A stretch of 39,662 nt of DNA from an uncultured Rhodobiaceae bacterium (GCA_937876775.1 CALEFA010000024.1:1-39662), one strand, 5' to 3'; shown: positions 25,166-34,957, counted from the first letter of the stretch. Translations and numbers: made by a program. The notes: generated from the sequence alone by a model not told the origin.

Positions 25166-26344
25166 TTAGCTCGACTTAAAATGTTTGGATAATTTGAGAC
25201 CCTGCGCCTGATAATTCGAGTTTAGTCCAGCCCCGTAAAGGGTTTCAGGCACATCAGTGAGGCGCTCATAAACCAAACGACCAATCACTTGCCCGTGCTC
25301 AAGAATAAATGGCACTTCGCGCGAGCGCACTTCCAAAACGGCGCGGGCTCCTTTGCCACCGGCCTCGCCACAACCAAAGCCAGGATCGAAGAAGCCTGCA
25401 TAGTGAACCCGAAATTCGCCAACCAATGGATTGAACGGCATCATTTCCGCCGCATGGGTTGGCGGAATCGTGACGGCCTCACGCGAGGCCAAAATGTAAA
25501 ACTCATCCGGGTCGAGAATAATCTCATTTTGGTCGCCGTGATAAAGCGGTTCCCAATATTGGCTGATGGTCAGTTCACCGGGCTTATCGACGTCAATCAG
25601 ACCAGCGTGACGTTTGCCGCGATAACCAATAAGTCCAGTTTTAGCGTTGCCCTTCAAATCAATCGACAGGCCAAGACCGCCAGAAATATTGGCTGGGCCG
25701 TCCACCAACCCTTGCTCTTGGTGCAAGCGTTTCAACTCGCTGTCCGAGTGATTGGCGGCGCCACGGCGAAAACGAATTTGCGAAAGGCGCGAGCCCGAGC
25801 GCACCAAAATCGGAAACGTCCTTGGGCTAACCTCGAGATACAGATGCCCTTTATAACCTGCCGGCACCTTGTCAAACTCGACACCAAAATCAGTGATCAA
25901 TCGGGTGAACACATCAATACGACCGGTTGATGATTTAGGGTTGGCGAAACCAGCTGTGCGTTCTGGCAAGGCTAGAGCTTCCATCAGCGGCACCAAATAT
26001 ACGCAACCAGTTTCCAACACCGCGCCTTGGCTTAGATCAATTTTGTGATAGGCCAGCCGATTAATCTTATCCATCACCTGACCATTTTCGCCAGGCAGAA
26101 AGCTGGCGCGAATACGATAGGCGGTGTCGCCGAGACGCAAATCAAGACTGGCAGGCTGAATTTGATCATCCAACACGCCGCCAGACGCCCAAATCTGCTT
26201 TTCGCGCACCATATTCACAATGCCATGCGCCGGTAGCACACCGACAGCGTGGGTTTGACCCGGCGACAACACAGGTTGCTGGCTCTCATTATCGTCAAAT
26301 AACGAACTTGTGGTTGTGTCATCCGAGGATGTAACGCGGCTCAT
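25166..26344 (-). CDS. dcd: 2'-deoxycytidine 5'-triphosphate deaminase (long form)
   Basis: Deaminates dCTP to dUTP on the way to dTMP. The 392-residue size is about twice that of E. coli Dcd, matching the alphaproteobacterial long form in which two dUTPase/Dcd-like units are joined. The first unit carries NPKSSTGRIDVFTRLITD, and the second has HYAGFFDPGFG and the probable catalytic Glu of RAVLEVRSREVPF. The first about 35 residues are polar and variable. GGAG lies 6 nt before the ATG. Divergent from metZ across a 200-bp spacer holding the SAM-II element. Confidence 0.92.
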   Translation of the reverse strand: MSRVTSSDDTTTSSLFDDNESQQPVLSPGQTHAVGVLPAHGIVNMVREKQIWASGGVLDDQIQPASLDLRLGDTAYRIRASFLPGENGQVMDKINRLAYHKIDLSQGAVLETGCVYLVPLMEALALPERTAGFANPKSSTGRIDVFTRLITDFGVEFDKVPAGYKGHLYLEVSPRTFPILVRSGSRLSQIRFRRGAANHSDSELKRLHQEQGLVDGPANISGGLGLSIDLKGNAKTGLIGYRGKRHAGLIDVDKPGELTISQYWEPLYHGDQNEIILDPDEFYILASREAVTIPPTHAAEMMPFNPLVGEFRVHYAGFFDPGFGCGEAGGKGARAVLEVRSREVPFILEHGQVIGRLVYERLTDVPETLYGAGLNSNYQAQGLKLSKHFKSS

Positions 26345-26392
26345 ACGAATCTCCTAATTGCCGCTATCTTATGCGCCACAGAGCAAGATGTC

Positions 26393-26421
26393 TTGACGTT
26401 TAGCGCATTTTTAAACATATT
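26393..26421 (+). promoter_or_regulatory. Predicted promoter of the metZ leader
   Basis: TTGACG (26393-26398), 17-nt spacer, CATATT (26416-26421). The predicted start, near 26428, falls just before the first paired base of the riboswitch aptamer, which makes the assignment more credible. Confidence 0.65.
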
Positions 26422-26423
26422 CT

Positions 26424-26488
26424 CACCAATGTGGTGATTTGAGCCGGCTGGCTTGCGGCCACAATAAAAAAGCAGCTAAATAAGCCGG
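26424..26488 (+). promoter_or_regulatory. SAM-II riboswitch
   Basis: Senses S-adenosylmethionine. The conserved SAM-II pattern is present: GTGG (26431-26434) pairing with CCAC (26459-26462), the GATTTGAGCCGG loop, GCTTGCGGCCAC, an A-rich stretch and GCAGCTAAATAAGCC. The pseudoknot strand CCGGCT (26444-26449) can pair fully with AGCCGG (26483-26488). It sits upstream of metZ, a usual SAM-II target in alphaproteobacteria. Confidence 0.9.
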
Positions 26489-26492
26489 GTGG

Positions 26493-26519
26493 AAACCGGC
26501 CAAAATGGGTCGGTTTTTT
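26493..26519 (+). terminator. Riboswitch-controlled terminator before metZ
   Basis: AAACCGGCC (26493-26501) pairs with GGTCGGTTT (26508-26516, one G-T pair), followed by T to 26519. An alternative hairpin, GCCGG (26484-26488) with CCGGC (26496-26500), uses bases from both the aptamer and this terminator, so the two are mutually exclusive. Confidence 0.8.
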
Positions 26520-26544
26520 ATTAGCCGACTGTTGGAGAAACGAG

Positions 26545-27729
26545 ATGGTTAAAAATGATTGGAAACAACAAACGCGGTTGGTTCATGAAGGTCATAACAG
26601 ATCGCCACATGGTGAAACCGCAGAGGCCATGTATCTCACCTCGGGCTATGTTTACGACAGCGCCGAGCAAGCTGAAGCGCGGTTTCGCGAGGAAGACACT
26701 GGGTTCATTTACTCGCGTTTCGGCAACCCTACGGTTCGTGCCTTTGAAGAACGAATGATTGCACTCGAGGGCACGCAAGATGCACGCGCCACCGCCACTG
26801 GCATGGCCGCCGTCACCGCCACGATGATGAGCCAATTGCAAGCTGGTGATCATATTGTTGCCGCGCGCGCTCTATTTGGCTCGTGCCGTTATGTTGTAGA
26901 AACACTCATGCCAAAATTCGGCGTCGCATGCACCTTAGTTGATGGCCGCGATATTGACGCTTGGAAGGCCGCTGTCCGCCCAGAAACCAAAGTCTTATTT
27001 CTGGAAACCCCGTCCAATCCGCTGCTCGAAATTGTCGACATGCAGGCGGTGGCTGATTTGGCACATGAAAATGGCGCACGGCTGGTGGTTGACAATGTGT
27101 TTGCCACTCCAATTTTGCAGCGACCGACGGACTTCGGCGCCGATATCGTCGTCTATAGCGCCACCAAACATATTGATGGCCAAGGACGGTGCCTTGGCGG
27201 GGTAATTTTGGGCGATCAGAGCTTCATTCAAGATGAGCTGGCAAATTTCCTGCGCCAAACTGGCCCGTCGCTCAGCCCATTTAATGCGTGGGTGATGCTC
27301 AAAGCTCTAGAAACCCTCGCTTTGCGCGTCGATGCCCATTGCCACAATGCGGAGAAAGTAACCGAACTTTTGGTCAATCACCCACAGATTGAGCGCGTCT
27401 ATTACCCAAGTCACGCTAGTCATCCGCAGCATGAACTCGCGATGAAACAAATGAGCCGAGGCGGAAACCTCATCGCTTTTGACGTTAAGGGCGGCAAAGC
27501 CAATGCCTTCAAATTCGCCAATGCGATGCAGATAGCCTTGATCTCAAATAATCTCGGCGACGCTAAAACTTTGATTACACATCCGGCGACTACCACGCAT
27601 TTCAAACTCGATGATGCGGCGAAAACCGAATTAGGCATTACTGGCGGCAGCATGCGCGTATCAATCGGGCTTGAAGACAGCGATGATTTAGTTCACGATT
27701 TTGATCAAGCATTGGCGCAACTGGCCTAA
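26545..27729 (+). CDS. metZ: O-succinylhomoserine sulfhydrylase
   Basis: Makes homocysteine directly from O-succinylhomoserine (or O-acetylhomoserine) and sulfide in methionine synthesis. A 394-residue PLP enzyme of the Cys/Met metabolism family. The PLP lysine is K208 in YSATKHIDGQGR, with the cofactor-contact motif FIYSRFGNPT near residue 54 and ETPSNPLLEIVD near 154. GGAG lies 7 nt before the ATG. The upstream SAM-II element strongly supports a methionine role. Family members also include cystathionine gamma-synthase; GQGRCLGG favours MetZ. Confidence 0.93.
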   Translation: MVKNDWKQQTRLVHEGHNRSPHGETAEAMYLTSGYVYDSAEQAEARFREEDTGFIYSRFGNPTVRAFEERMIALEGTQDARATATGMAAVTATMMSQLQAGDHIVAARALFGSCRYVVETLMPKFGVACTLVDGRDIDAWKAAVRPETKVLFLETPSNPLLEIVDMQAVADLAHENGARLVVDNVFATPILQRPTDFGADIVVYSATKHIDGQGRCLGGVILGDQSFIQDELANFLRQTGPSLSPFNAWVMLKALETLALRVDAHCHNAEKVTELLVNHPQIERVYYPSHASHPQHELAMKQMSRGGNLIAFDVKGGKANAFKFANAMQIALISNNLGDAKTLITHPATTTHFKLDDAAKTELGITGGSMRVSIGLEDSDDLVHDFDQALAQLA

Positions 27730-27743
27730 AGGCATGAGCTGAG

Positions 27744-28136
27744 ATGGTAACCGCAACAACACGCGATATTTCTGTAACTGTTGAAACCAGTTATTTAGAA
27801 AAACAGTCAGACCCGGACGAGCAATATTTTGTTTGGGCCTATCGTATTACCATTGCCAATCACAGCAACCAGACTGTGCAATTATTGAGCCGTCATTGGA
27901 GAATCAGCGACGGCCAAGGGCGCGTGCAAGAAGTGCGTGGCGAAGGGGTGATCGGCGAACAACCGATCTTAGAGCCCGGAGCCAACTATACATATTCATC
28001 CGGCACACCCCTGCAAACACCTTCTGGCTTTATGCATGGAAGCTATCAAATGCAAAGCGACGACGGCGAGCGTTTCGACGTCGACATTCCGGCCTTTTCT
28101 TTGGATAGTCCGCATGACTCTCCACAGCTGCATTAG
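27744..28136 (+). CDS. apaG: ApaG family protein
   Basis: 130 residues of the ApaG immunoglobulin-like beta domain. Signatures include the [10 protein letters not shown] start, [40 protein letters not shown] and GSYQM. Linked to Co/Mg resistance in enterobacteria, though the biochemical role is unsettled. It follows metZ by 14 bp and precedes trkH by 9 bp, so all three are probably transcribed behind the riboswitch. Confidence 0.93.
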   Translation: MVTATTRDISVTVETSYLEKQSDPDEQYFVWAYRITIANHSNQTVQLLSRHWRISDGQGRVQEVRGEGVIGEQPILEPGANYTYSSGTPLQTPSGFMHGSYQMQSDDGERFDVDIPAFSLDSPHDSPQLH

Positions 28137-28145
28137 GCTGGCACG

Positions 28146-29594
28146 ATGAGTGACCATCGCACCATATTCTTCTTGATTGGCAATCTTCTGGCTGCTCTAG
28201 CGCTAGGTATGCTGGTACCAGCCATGGTCGACTATATCAGCGGCGAGAACGATTGGCTGGTGTTTATCGCCAGTGCCTTGGTCACTGGTTTCATTGCTGG
28301 CGCTTTGATTTTAACCAATCGCGGTTCCTTGCCACCGCTATCAGTGAAACAGGCGTTTTTGTTGACCAGTTCTTCATGGCTGGCGCTGACTGGCTTTGCT
28401 GCTCTCCCGCTGGCGTTCAGCGACTTGGGATTGAGCTACACTGATGCTTTCTTTGAGGCAATGTCGGGGCTGACAACCACGGGGGCAACGATTATTGTTG
28501 GCCTTGATGATGCACCGGCTGGCATTTTATTGTGGCGTGCCATGCTGCAATGGTTTGGTGGCATCGGCATTATTGTGATGGCAATTTCTGTTCTGCCTAT
28601 GCTGAATGTTGGTGGCATGCAGCTTTTCCGTTTGGAGAGCTCTGATACATCGGAAAAAATTCTGCCGCGTACGGCGCAAATCGCTGGGTCGATTACAAAA
28701 CTCTATTTCGCCATTTCTGTTGCCTGCATGTTGGCCTATTGGGTTGCCGGCATGGGGCTGTTCGACGCCATGGCACATGCTATGACAACCATTGCCACCG
28801 GGGGTTTTTCGACCCATGACGCCAGCATTGGCGCCTTCCAAAACTCTGGTGTTGAAGTGGTCGGCACATTTTTCATGATTGCTGCCTCGCTGCCTTTCGT
28901 CGCCTATCTGCAAGCCGCAAATGGCAAATTTTCAGTCATTTGGGGCGATGCACAAGTGCGCATGTTCGCTACCCTACTGGCCTTGGCCACGGTTTCAATG
29001 TGGCTTTATCAAATGAGTTACCATCCAACTGACGGCGGCACAGCGTTTTTACAAGCCGCCTTCAATACCACCTCTATTTTGACCGGCACCGGCTATGCCA
29101 CGACTGATTATGGACTGTGGGGCCCGTTCGCAATCAGTGTATTTTTTATTCTGACCTTCATTGGTGGCTGTGCTGGGTCGACCTCATGCGGTTTGAAAAT
29201 TTTCCGGCTTCAGGTTTTGATCAAAACTGGCTGGCGCTATGTCCGCCAAATGACCTTGCCGCATGGTATTTTTGTCATTCGCTATAATGGTCGCCCGCTC
29301 GCCAATGATGTAGCCAATTCGATTGTCGCTTTTGTGCTGATTTTTATTCTCTCTTTTGCCTTAATCGGCACCAGCCTAACCCTCATGGGTCTGGACACTC
29401 TGACCGCCCTATCGGCATCAGCAGCGGCCTTGGCCAATGTTGGACCTGGCTTAGGACCCATCATTGGGCCGTCCGGCACTTATGCCAGCTTGCCTGATGG
29501 TGCCAAATGGATTTTATGTTTCGGCATGCTGCTCGGTCGGCTTGAGTTTCTTGCCGTGCTTGTCATGTTCTCGCCAAGTTTCTGGCGCCGCTAA
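28146..29594 (+). CDS. trkH: Trk-type potassium uptake channel subunit
   Basis: A 482-residue membrane protein that moves K+ into the cell. The four pore repeats are visible by their filter motifs: GLTTTGATI (near 107), TTIATGGFSTHD (near 215), ILTGTGYATTD (near 312) and ANVGPGLGP (near 430). The regulatory NAD-binding subunit TrkA is not in this window. Its stop directly abuts the stop of the convergent RND gene with no spacer. Confidence 0.94.
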   Translation: MSDHRTIFFLIGNLLAALALGMLVPAMVDYISGENDWLVFIASALVTGFIAGALILTNRGSLPPLSVKQAFLLTSSSWLALTGFAALPLAFSDLGLSYTDAFFEAMSGLTTTGATIIVGLDDAPAGILLWRAMLQWFGGIGIIVMAISVLPMLNVGGMQLFRLESSDTSEKILPRTAQIAGSITKLYFAISVACMLAYWVAGMGLFDAMAHAMTTIATGGFSTHDASIGAFQNSGVEVVGTFFMIAASLPFVAYLQAANGKFSVIWGDAQVRMFATLLALATVSMWLYQMSYHPTDGGTAFLQAAFNTTSILTGTGYATTDYGLWGPFAISVFFILTFIGGCAGSTSCGLKIFRLQVLIKTGWRYVRQMTLPHGIFVIRYNGRPLANDVANSIVAFVLIFILSFALIGTSLTLMGLDTLTALSASAAALANVGPGLGPIIGPSGTYASLPDGAKWILCFGMLLGRLEFLAVLVMFSPSFWRR

Positions 29595-32500
29595 TTATTC
29601 GGCCGCTTCCGGCGCAGCTTCGATTTCCGACTTGCCCCGCAAACGGTTGATATAGGCGCGGAAATCTTCTTGCACACCGAGCACAGATGGAACCAATAGC
29701 AAGACGATAAAGGTCGCAAAGGCCAAGCCCCAAGCGATGGTAATCACCATTGGCAGCAGGAACTGTGCTTGTACGCTGGTTTCGAATAATAGAGGGGCTA
29801 AGCCCAAAACCGTTGTCATAGAGGTCAACATCACGGCTCGGAAACGATCGCAAATACCATTGATAACCGCCTCTCGCAGACCTTCGCCTTGAAGGCGCCG
29901 CTCTTCAATTCGGCTGATCAGAATAATCGAATTATTAACCAAAATTCCTGACAATCCCAATAGTCCGACAAGGCTCAAGAATGTTAAATCAAAGCCCTGG
30001 ACATAGTGGCCGAGCACCGTGCCCACCAGACCAAAAGGAATCACCGACATAATAATCACCGGTCGCGAGTAGCTGGCGAAAACAAACGCCAGAATAACGT
30101 AAATCAAGGCAAGGCCAATCAAAGCGCCAGCCGCCAGATCTTTCGACGTGTCAGCTTGCTCTTGCGAGCGCCCACCAAGACTGTAGGAGATGCCATATTT
30201 TTGCAAAATATTCGGAATGGTCTCTTTTTCGAGTGCCGCAATCACCTCATTGGGATTGCCGGCATTATCATCATAATCGGCAATCACGGAGACGGACACT
30301 TTGCCATCCGTGCGGCGAATGGTTGAAAAGCCGGGTTGCGATTTAATATCCACAATGGCACTCAGCGGCACATAACGCACCGGCATGGTGCCCGGCACGG
30401 GCAAGGAAATATCCTCCAATTGTTTGGGGCGTTCGCCGCTGCGCGGTTGTAAGACGCGAATGGTGACTTCCTCGTCATCGCGGGCAAAGCGTTTGGCAAT
30501 CACCCCTTGCAAACTGCCGCGCGTTAGATTGCCGACGATCTGATTGGTGAAGCCCAAAGTGGCACCACGATCGTTAACATCGAGAATCAGCTCTTGCTTG
30601 TTGTAATTCAGGTTATCGCGGGCGCGCGAAATACCACCAAACTGTTCCAGCGCTAAGCGCAATTCAATGGCGGCTTTTTTCAACACTTCAGGTTCCGCGT
30701 CTTCGAGACGAATATCAATATCGCGCCCCGGAGGGCCGCCACGTTGTTCGCGGACAAAGACATAGCGCAAACCTGCTATATCCGGAATTTCCTCTTCCCA
30801 TTGTTTGGTGATTTGCCGCGTGCGTATTTCACGGTCTTCACTGGCGCTCAGTTCGGCATAAACCAGACCGCGCTCGTCACCAAATGAAGTTTCCGTGCGA
30901 CCAATCTGAGTGAAAACCGTTTTCACCAAAGCCGCATCATCGACCTTCAATTTTTCCGCCGCACGATAAAGGGCGTCTTCAATCGAGCGTACACCATCTT
31001 GGGTTTCAGCCCGCGTGGTGCCTGGTTGGAAGAAAACATAGGCTTTAATGACTTCACCTTCCGGTGACGGGAAAAACCGGAACGGCACACGCCCACCAGC
31101 CAGCAATCCAATGCAAATGATCAATACCGCTAGGCCGACTGACAATGTTGTATAGCGGCGGTCATAGGCAACGGTGACAAAGCGGCGGAATCGACCTTCG
31201 CGGAATGCTTCAAATTCTTCCAGAAAGCGCTTTTTAAAGCCTCTTGGTGGCTTCGACTTAACTCTCAACGCATGGCTCAAATGGCCCGGTAAAATCAGGA
31301 AACATTCGACCAAACTAGCGACCAATACGCAGAATAGAACCAGCGGAATTGGCCGCACGATCTGGCCAATCGTATCGCCGATGAGCAGCATTGGAATAAA
31401 GGCCGCTAAGGTCGTCAAAGCAGCGGCAATAATCGGCATAGTCATACGGATAGCGCCACCCTCGGCGGCAGCCTCTGCGCCATAGCCCTCGCTAATCAGT
31501 GTCGCTGAATGCTCACCAACAACAATCGCATCATCGACAATAATGCCGACCGTCATAATCAAGGCGAACATGGAAAGCATATTGATGCTTAAATCGACCG
31601 CCCACATGACACCAAAAGTCGCCATCATTGACGCTGGAATACCCGCCGCCACCCAAATGGCAATGCGACCATTGAGAAATAGAAACAAAATCGCCAGCAC
31701 CAAGACCATGCCGGTCAGGCCGTTATAGAGAAGCACATTAATGCGCTGAACAATTTTATTGGCATTAACATCAAATAATTCAACATGCAGCGTCGGTGGC
31801 AGTGTTGGCCGGATTTCGTCAAGATATTTTCGTACAATAGCCGTTGCGTCGAGGGCGTCGGCGTTTTTGGTGCGCTGCACTGTCAATCGAATGGCGTGTT
31901 CGTCGCCGCTCCAACCCGTTTCAGCATTGGCGTCAAAAGTTTCATAGACATTGGCGACATCACCGACCCGTACTTGCGTGCCATCATTGGCTGTACGCAA
32001 ACTGATTTGCTCGACTTCGCGCGCTGTCAAAGCGAGGCCGACTGAACGCACCTGCCGTTCGACATTGCCACGCAAAACGCCGCCCGGCACGTCAAGTGAG
32101 CTCGACGCCACCTTGCTGGCAATATCTGACGTGGTCATATCGTAACGGCGCAATTGGCTTGGCTTCACCTCAACCCAAATTTCTTCATCACGGAAACCAG
32201 ATAGGCTGATTTTATCAATGCCCGCATTTAACAGGCCATCGCGGATCTGCTTGGCATAGCTGCGTAAAGAGCGCTCATCCAAGTCACCAGCCAATAAAAT
32301 GGAGGCGACGGGCTCATAGAAAGTCGCCTGAGAAATAATTGGTCGTTCGGCGTCTTTGGGCAGGGTGGTGATGCTATTGACCGCCGCTTCGACATCCCCG
32401 AGAGCGCGCTGCATATCGGCGTCAGGATAAAACTCTACCGTCATTATAGCAAAGCCAACGCGCGATTGGGCGTTAAATTCTTTTACACCGTCGAGAAACC

Positions 32501-32723
32501 TTACTTCCGGCTGAATGGTGCCGACAATATTCTTATCAATGTCTTGCGCCGACGCACCCGGCCATTGAATTTGAATATTGATGATTTTGACTTCCACGGT
32601 CGGAAAGAATTGCGTGTTAAGTTGTGCCAGACCAAATGCGCCAAACATAATCATGCTGAAAAACAACAGATTAGCCGCATTTTTATGGCGGGAGAAAAGT
32701 TCGATAGCAGCTCTAAAACCCAT
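29595..32723 (-). CDS. RND-family efflux transporter permease
   Basis: 1042 residues, standard for AcrB/HAE-type proton-driven pumps: one N-terminal membrane helix, a large periplasmic loop, five helices, a second loop and six helices. The proton-relay aspartates are in TVGIIVDDAIVVGEH. The family's N-terminal NTQFFPTVEVKIINI region and C-terminal LLGLSGILVNNSIILI are present. Probably exports hydrophobic compounds with its adaptor. The outer-membrane channel is not in this window. Coupled to the adaptor by a TAATG overlap. Confidence 0.95.
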   Translation of the reverse strand: MGFRAAIELFSRHKNAANLLFFSMIMFGAFGLAQLNTQFFPTVEVKIINIQIQWPGASAQDIDKNIVGTIQPEVRFLDGVKEFNAQSRVGFAIMTVEFYPDADMQRALGDVEAAVNSITTLPKDAERPIISQATFYEPVASILLAGDLDERSLRSYAKQIRDGLLNAGIDKISLSGFRDEEIWVEVKPSQLRRYDMTTSDIASKVASSSLDVPGGVLRGNVERQVRSVGLALTAREVEQISLRTANDGTQVRVGDVANVYETFDANAETGWSGDEHAIRLTVQRTKNADALDATAIVRKYLDEIRPTLPPTLHVELFDVNANKIVQRINVLLYNGLTGMVLVLAILFLFLNGRIAIWVAAGIPASMMATFGVMWAVDLSINMLSMFALIMTVGIIVDDAIVVGEHSATLISEGYGAEAAAEGGAIRMTMPIIAAALTTLAAFIPMLLIGDTIGQIVRPIPLVLFCVLVASLVECFLILPGHLSHALRVKSKPPRGFKKRFLEEFEAFREGRFRRFVTVAYDRRYTTLSVGLAVLIICIGLLAGGRVPFRFFPSPEGEVIKAYVFFQPGTTRAETQDGVRSIEDALYRAAEKLKVDDAALVKTVFTQIGRTETSFGDERGLVYAELSASEDREIRTRQITKQWEEEIPDIAGLRYVFVREQRGGPPGRDIDIRLEDAEPEVLKKAAIELRLALEQFGGISRARDNLNYNKQELILDVNDRGATLGFTNQIVGNLTRGSLQGVIAKRFARDDEEVTIRVLQPRSGERPKQLEDISLPVPGTMPVRYVPLSAIVDIKSQPGFSTIRRTDGKVSVSVIADYDDNAGNPNEVIAALEKETIPNILQKYGISYSLGGRSQEQADTSKDLAAGALIGLALIYVILAFVFASYSRPVIIMSVIPFGLVGTVLGHYVQGFDLTFLSLVGLLGLSGILVNNSIILISRIEERRLQGEGLREAVINGICDRFRAVMLTSMTTVLGLAPLLFETSVQAQFLLPMVITIAWGLAFATFIVLLLVPSVLGVQEDFRAYINRLRGKSEIEAAPEAAE

Positions 32724-33952
32724 TATTGCGCCTCAAAACTAGTCACGGCGACACCGGCCGCCGCTTCGTTAAATTGTGTTAGCAAAATTTCTTGGCCTTG
32801 ACGTAGACCTGTGCGCACCAAAATTCTATCGCCGATATCGACGTAGTCAGTTAAGCGCAAGGGCGCCAGACGGCCATCTTCAATGACATAAATCAAGTCG
32901 TCGCCATAAAGTGCGTCTTTGGGAATAGCGACCACATCCGTTTCAGGCTGCGAGGCCATGACAATGCTGACAAAAGCACCAGCGCGCAAATTAGATGGTA
33001 ATTTGCCAGTCACTTTCGCATACACATCAACCCCACGCGTGGCTTGGCTGATTTGCGCACCAACGTGACGAATACTGGCCTGCATGCTTATACGCTCACC
33101 GCCAACATCCCAAAATACTTTTAAAGGGCGACCAATAATTTCCGTATTGCGCGCCAGAAAACGGCCATATTGATCATCTGACAAATTGAACACCACTTCA
33201 AAATCATCCGAACTGGTTAAGGTTGCTACGCGATCATTGAGACCAACCACGCGCCCAGCGCGGGCCATGATATTGCCGACATGGGCATCAAATGGCGCAA
33301 TGATTTTGGTGTTTTTCAAATCGCGTTGCATGCGCGACAAACGCACTTTTTCGCGCTCAATCAGCGCCGCTTGCTGGTCAAGGCGGGCTTTACGAATGGC
33401 ATATTCGACAGTCTTATCATCTAAGGTTTTCTTCGATACTGTGCCTTTTTCAAACAGGGTTTCAGCCCGTTCTTTTTCGAGCTTAGCCAATTCAGCCGAA
33501 GCTTCGCGTTCCATTTGCACCGCGACCGCGCCCTGCAATTGGGCTTTGGCATCATTGACCGCTGATTGATACTGGAAGGGATCGATCTCAGCCAACACAT
33601 CGCCTTTGGCAACACGGGCGCCATTTTCAAAATTTTCGCTGGTGGCGAGAATTTCACCACCAACCAAGGCGCGCAACTCAACCAGACGGCTGGCGCGCAA
33701 TTCACCGAAAGCAAATGTTTCAGGAATAATCGTGCCATATTCGGCTTTCATGGTGCGCACAGACCAGACCCGCTCGAGGCTCTCAACCGGTGACACTTCG
33801 GGCTTGGTTTGGACAAGGGTAAAATAGCCAACAAAACCGACCAGCAAGACAATCAGTGGCAGCGGCAATTTCTTCAACATGCGTCGCAATTTCCCTTTTT
33901 CAGCGGCAGCGTCTGAGCGCCCCAACAAAACTGATTTAATTTTCTCGAACAC
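32723..33952 (-). CDS. RND efflux periplasmic adaptor (membrane fusion protein)
   Basis: 409 residues. It has one N-terminal membrane anchor (LPLPLIVLLVGFVGYF, about 30-45), a split lipoyl domain (LVELRALVGGEILAT, and IIAPFDAHVGNIMARAG), a helical hairpin between about 140 and 205, and a beta-barrel and C-terminal region. Joins the pump to an outer-membrane channel. The start is a GTG with AGGGG about 10 nt upstream; the nearest in-frame ATG is 24 codons in and would remove the cytoplasmic tail. First gene of the pump operon. Confidence 0.92.
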   Translation of the reverse strand: MFEKIKSVLLGRSDAAAEKGKLRRMLKKLPLPLIVLLVGFVGYFTLVQTKPEVSPVESLERVWSVRTMKAEYGTIIPETFAFGELRASRLVELRALVGGEILATSENFENGARVAKGDVLAEIDPFQYQSAVNDAKAQLQGAVAVQMEREASAELAKLEKERAETLFEKGTVSKKTLDDKTVEYAIRKARLDQQAALIEREKVRLSRMQRDLKNTKIIAPFDAHVGNIMARAGRVVGLNDRVATLTSSDDFEVVFNLSDDQYGRFLARNTEIIGRPLKVFWDVGGERISMQASIRHVGAQISQATRGVDVYAKVTGKLPSNLRAGAFVSIVMASQPETDVVAIPKDALYGDDLIYVIEDGRLAPLRLTDYVDIGDRILVRTGLRQGQEILLTQFNEAAAGVAVTSFEAQ

Positions 33953-34030
33953 GCTTACTCACCCCTTTGACAACCATGATGGATATAACGTTATTTTACT
34001 GTTTTACCAGTCAGCTTTGTTGGATTTTAT

Positions 34031-34957
34031 CTACCCACCTGATGCTGAAAACGCATCGCTTGGCGAGAACAGATAAAGCTCATTACAAAACTCACAGCGC
34101 ACTTCAATCGTTTCTTGTTCTTGCATCTCATTTTGGTCTGTTTCGGCCAGGCTGGAGAGCATATTTTTTACCCGATCGCGCGAACACGGGCAGGCAAAAT
34201 GCAATGGCCGCGCGTCAAAAACTCTAACGCCGTCCTCATTAAACAAGCGATAAGCCAGCGTTTCAGCTTCAAGCTCGGAGTCAAGAAGCTCACTGTCTTC
34301 CGTGGTCTGCAGTAAGATGGTCAATCTTTGCCAATCATCGCTTTCGACCCGCAACTCACGATCCGGCGGACTATCGGTGCCGCCTTCATTAGCCGCTTGC
34401 TGCAATAGAATACCGCCAGCACGCCATTCGGTTTTGCCACCGGGCAAAATCATAGGCGCAGCGGCCAGCCGCAAGCTGGTGGCGATTTGCTCAGAGCGGT
34501 GGAAATACTCCAAGGCCGCCTGCGCCAAATTTTCACCCTCAAGCGGCACAATGCCTTGATAGCGTTCCATATCAGCGCCTTGATCGACGGTGAAAGCCAT
34601 ATGACCATTGGCACCCAAGAGCGCCAAACCGCTGTCGCCATTGGCCAGCGCCGCATCAAGCTTTTCTTGATCAAATTGCGCAAATCCGCGCAAAGCACCG
34701 CCTTGCGCATAATCGCCCATCAACATGGATATCGGCCCCTTGCCCTGCAATTGCAAAATAAACCGCCCATCAAACTTCAAAACCGTGCCAAGCATGGCAG
34801 CCAAAACCAAAGCCTCACCGAGCAGGCGCCCGACTTCTTCCGGATAATTATGGCGCGAGAGCACGTCGCTGGCCAATTGATTGAGTTTCACAATCCGGCC
34901 ATTAACATTCTGCCCTTCAATGCGAAATGGGAGGGCGAAATCTACGCTATCGGTCAT
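34031..34957 (-). CDS. hslO: Redox-regulated chaperone Hsp33
   Basis: Holdase that binds unfolding proteins under oxidative stress. 308 residues. The C-terminal redox zinc switch is intact: C256/C258 (CPC) and C288/C291 (CEFC). The N-terminal substrate domain includes the AAMLGTVLKFDGRF and GNGDSG-like regions of the family. It starts 1 bp after the argF stop, so it is cotranscribed with the arginine genes, an arrangement also seen in other alphaproteobacteria. Confidence 0.95.
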   Translation of the reverse strand: MTDSVDFALPFRIEGQNVNGRIVKLNQLASDVLSRHNYPEEVGRLLGEALVLAAMLGTVLKFDGRFILQLQGKGPISMLMGDYAQGGALRGFAQFDQEKLDAALANGDSGLALLGANGHMAFTVDQGADMERYQGIVPLEGENLAQAALEYFHRSEQIATSLRLAAAPMILPGGKTEWRAGGILLQQAANEGGTDSPPDRELRVESDDWQRLTILLQTTEDSELLDSELEAETLAYRLFNEDGVRVFDARPLHFACPCSRDRVKNMLSSLAETDQNEMQEQETIEVRCEFCNELYLFSPSDAFSASGG

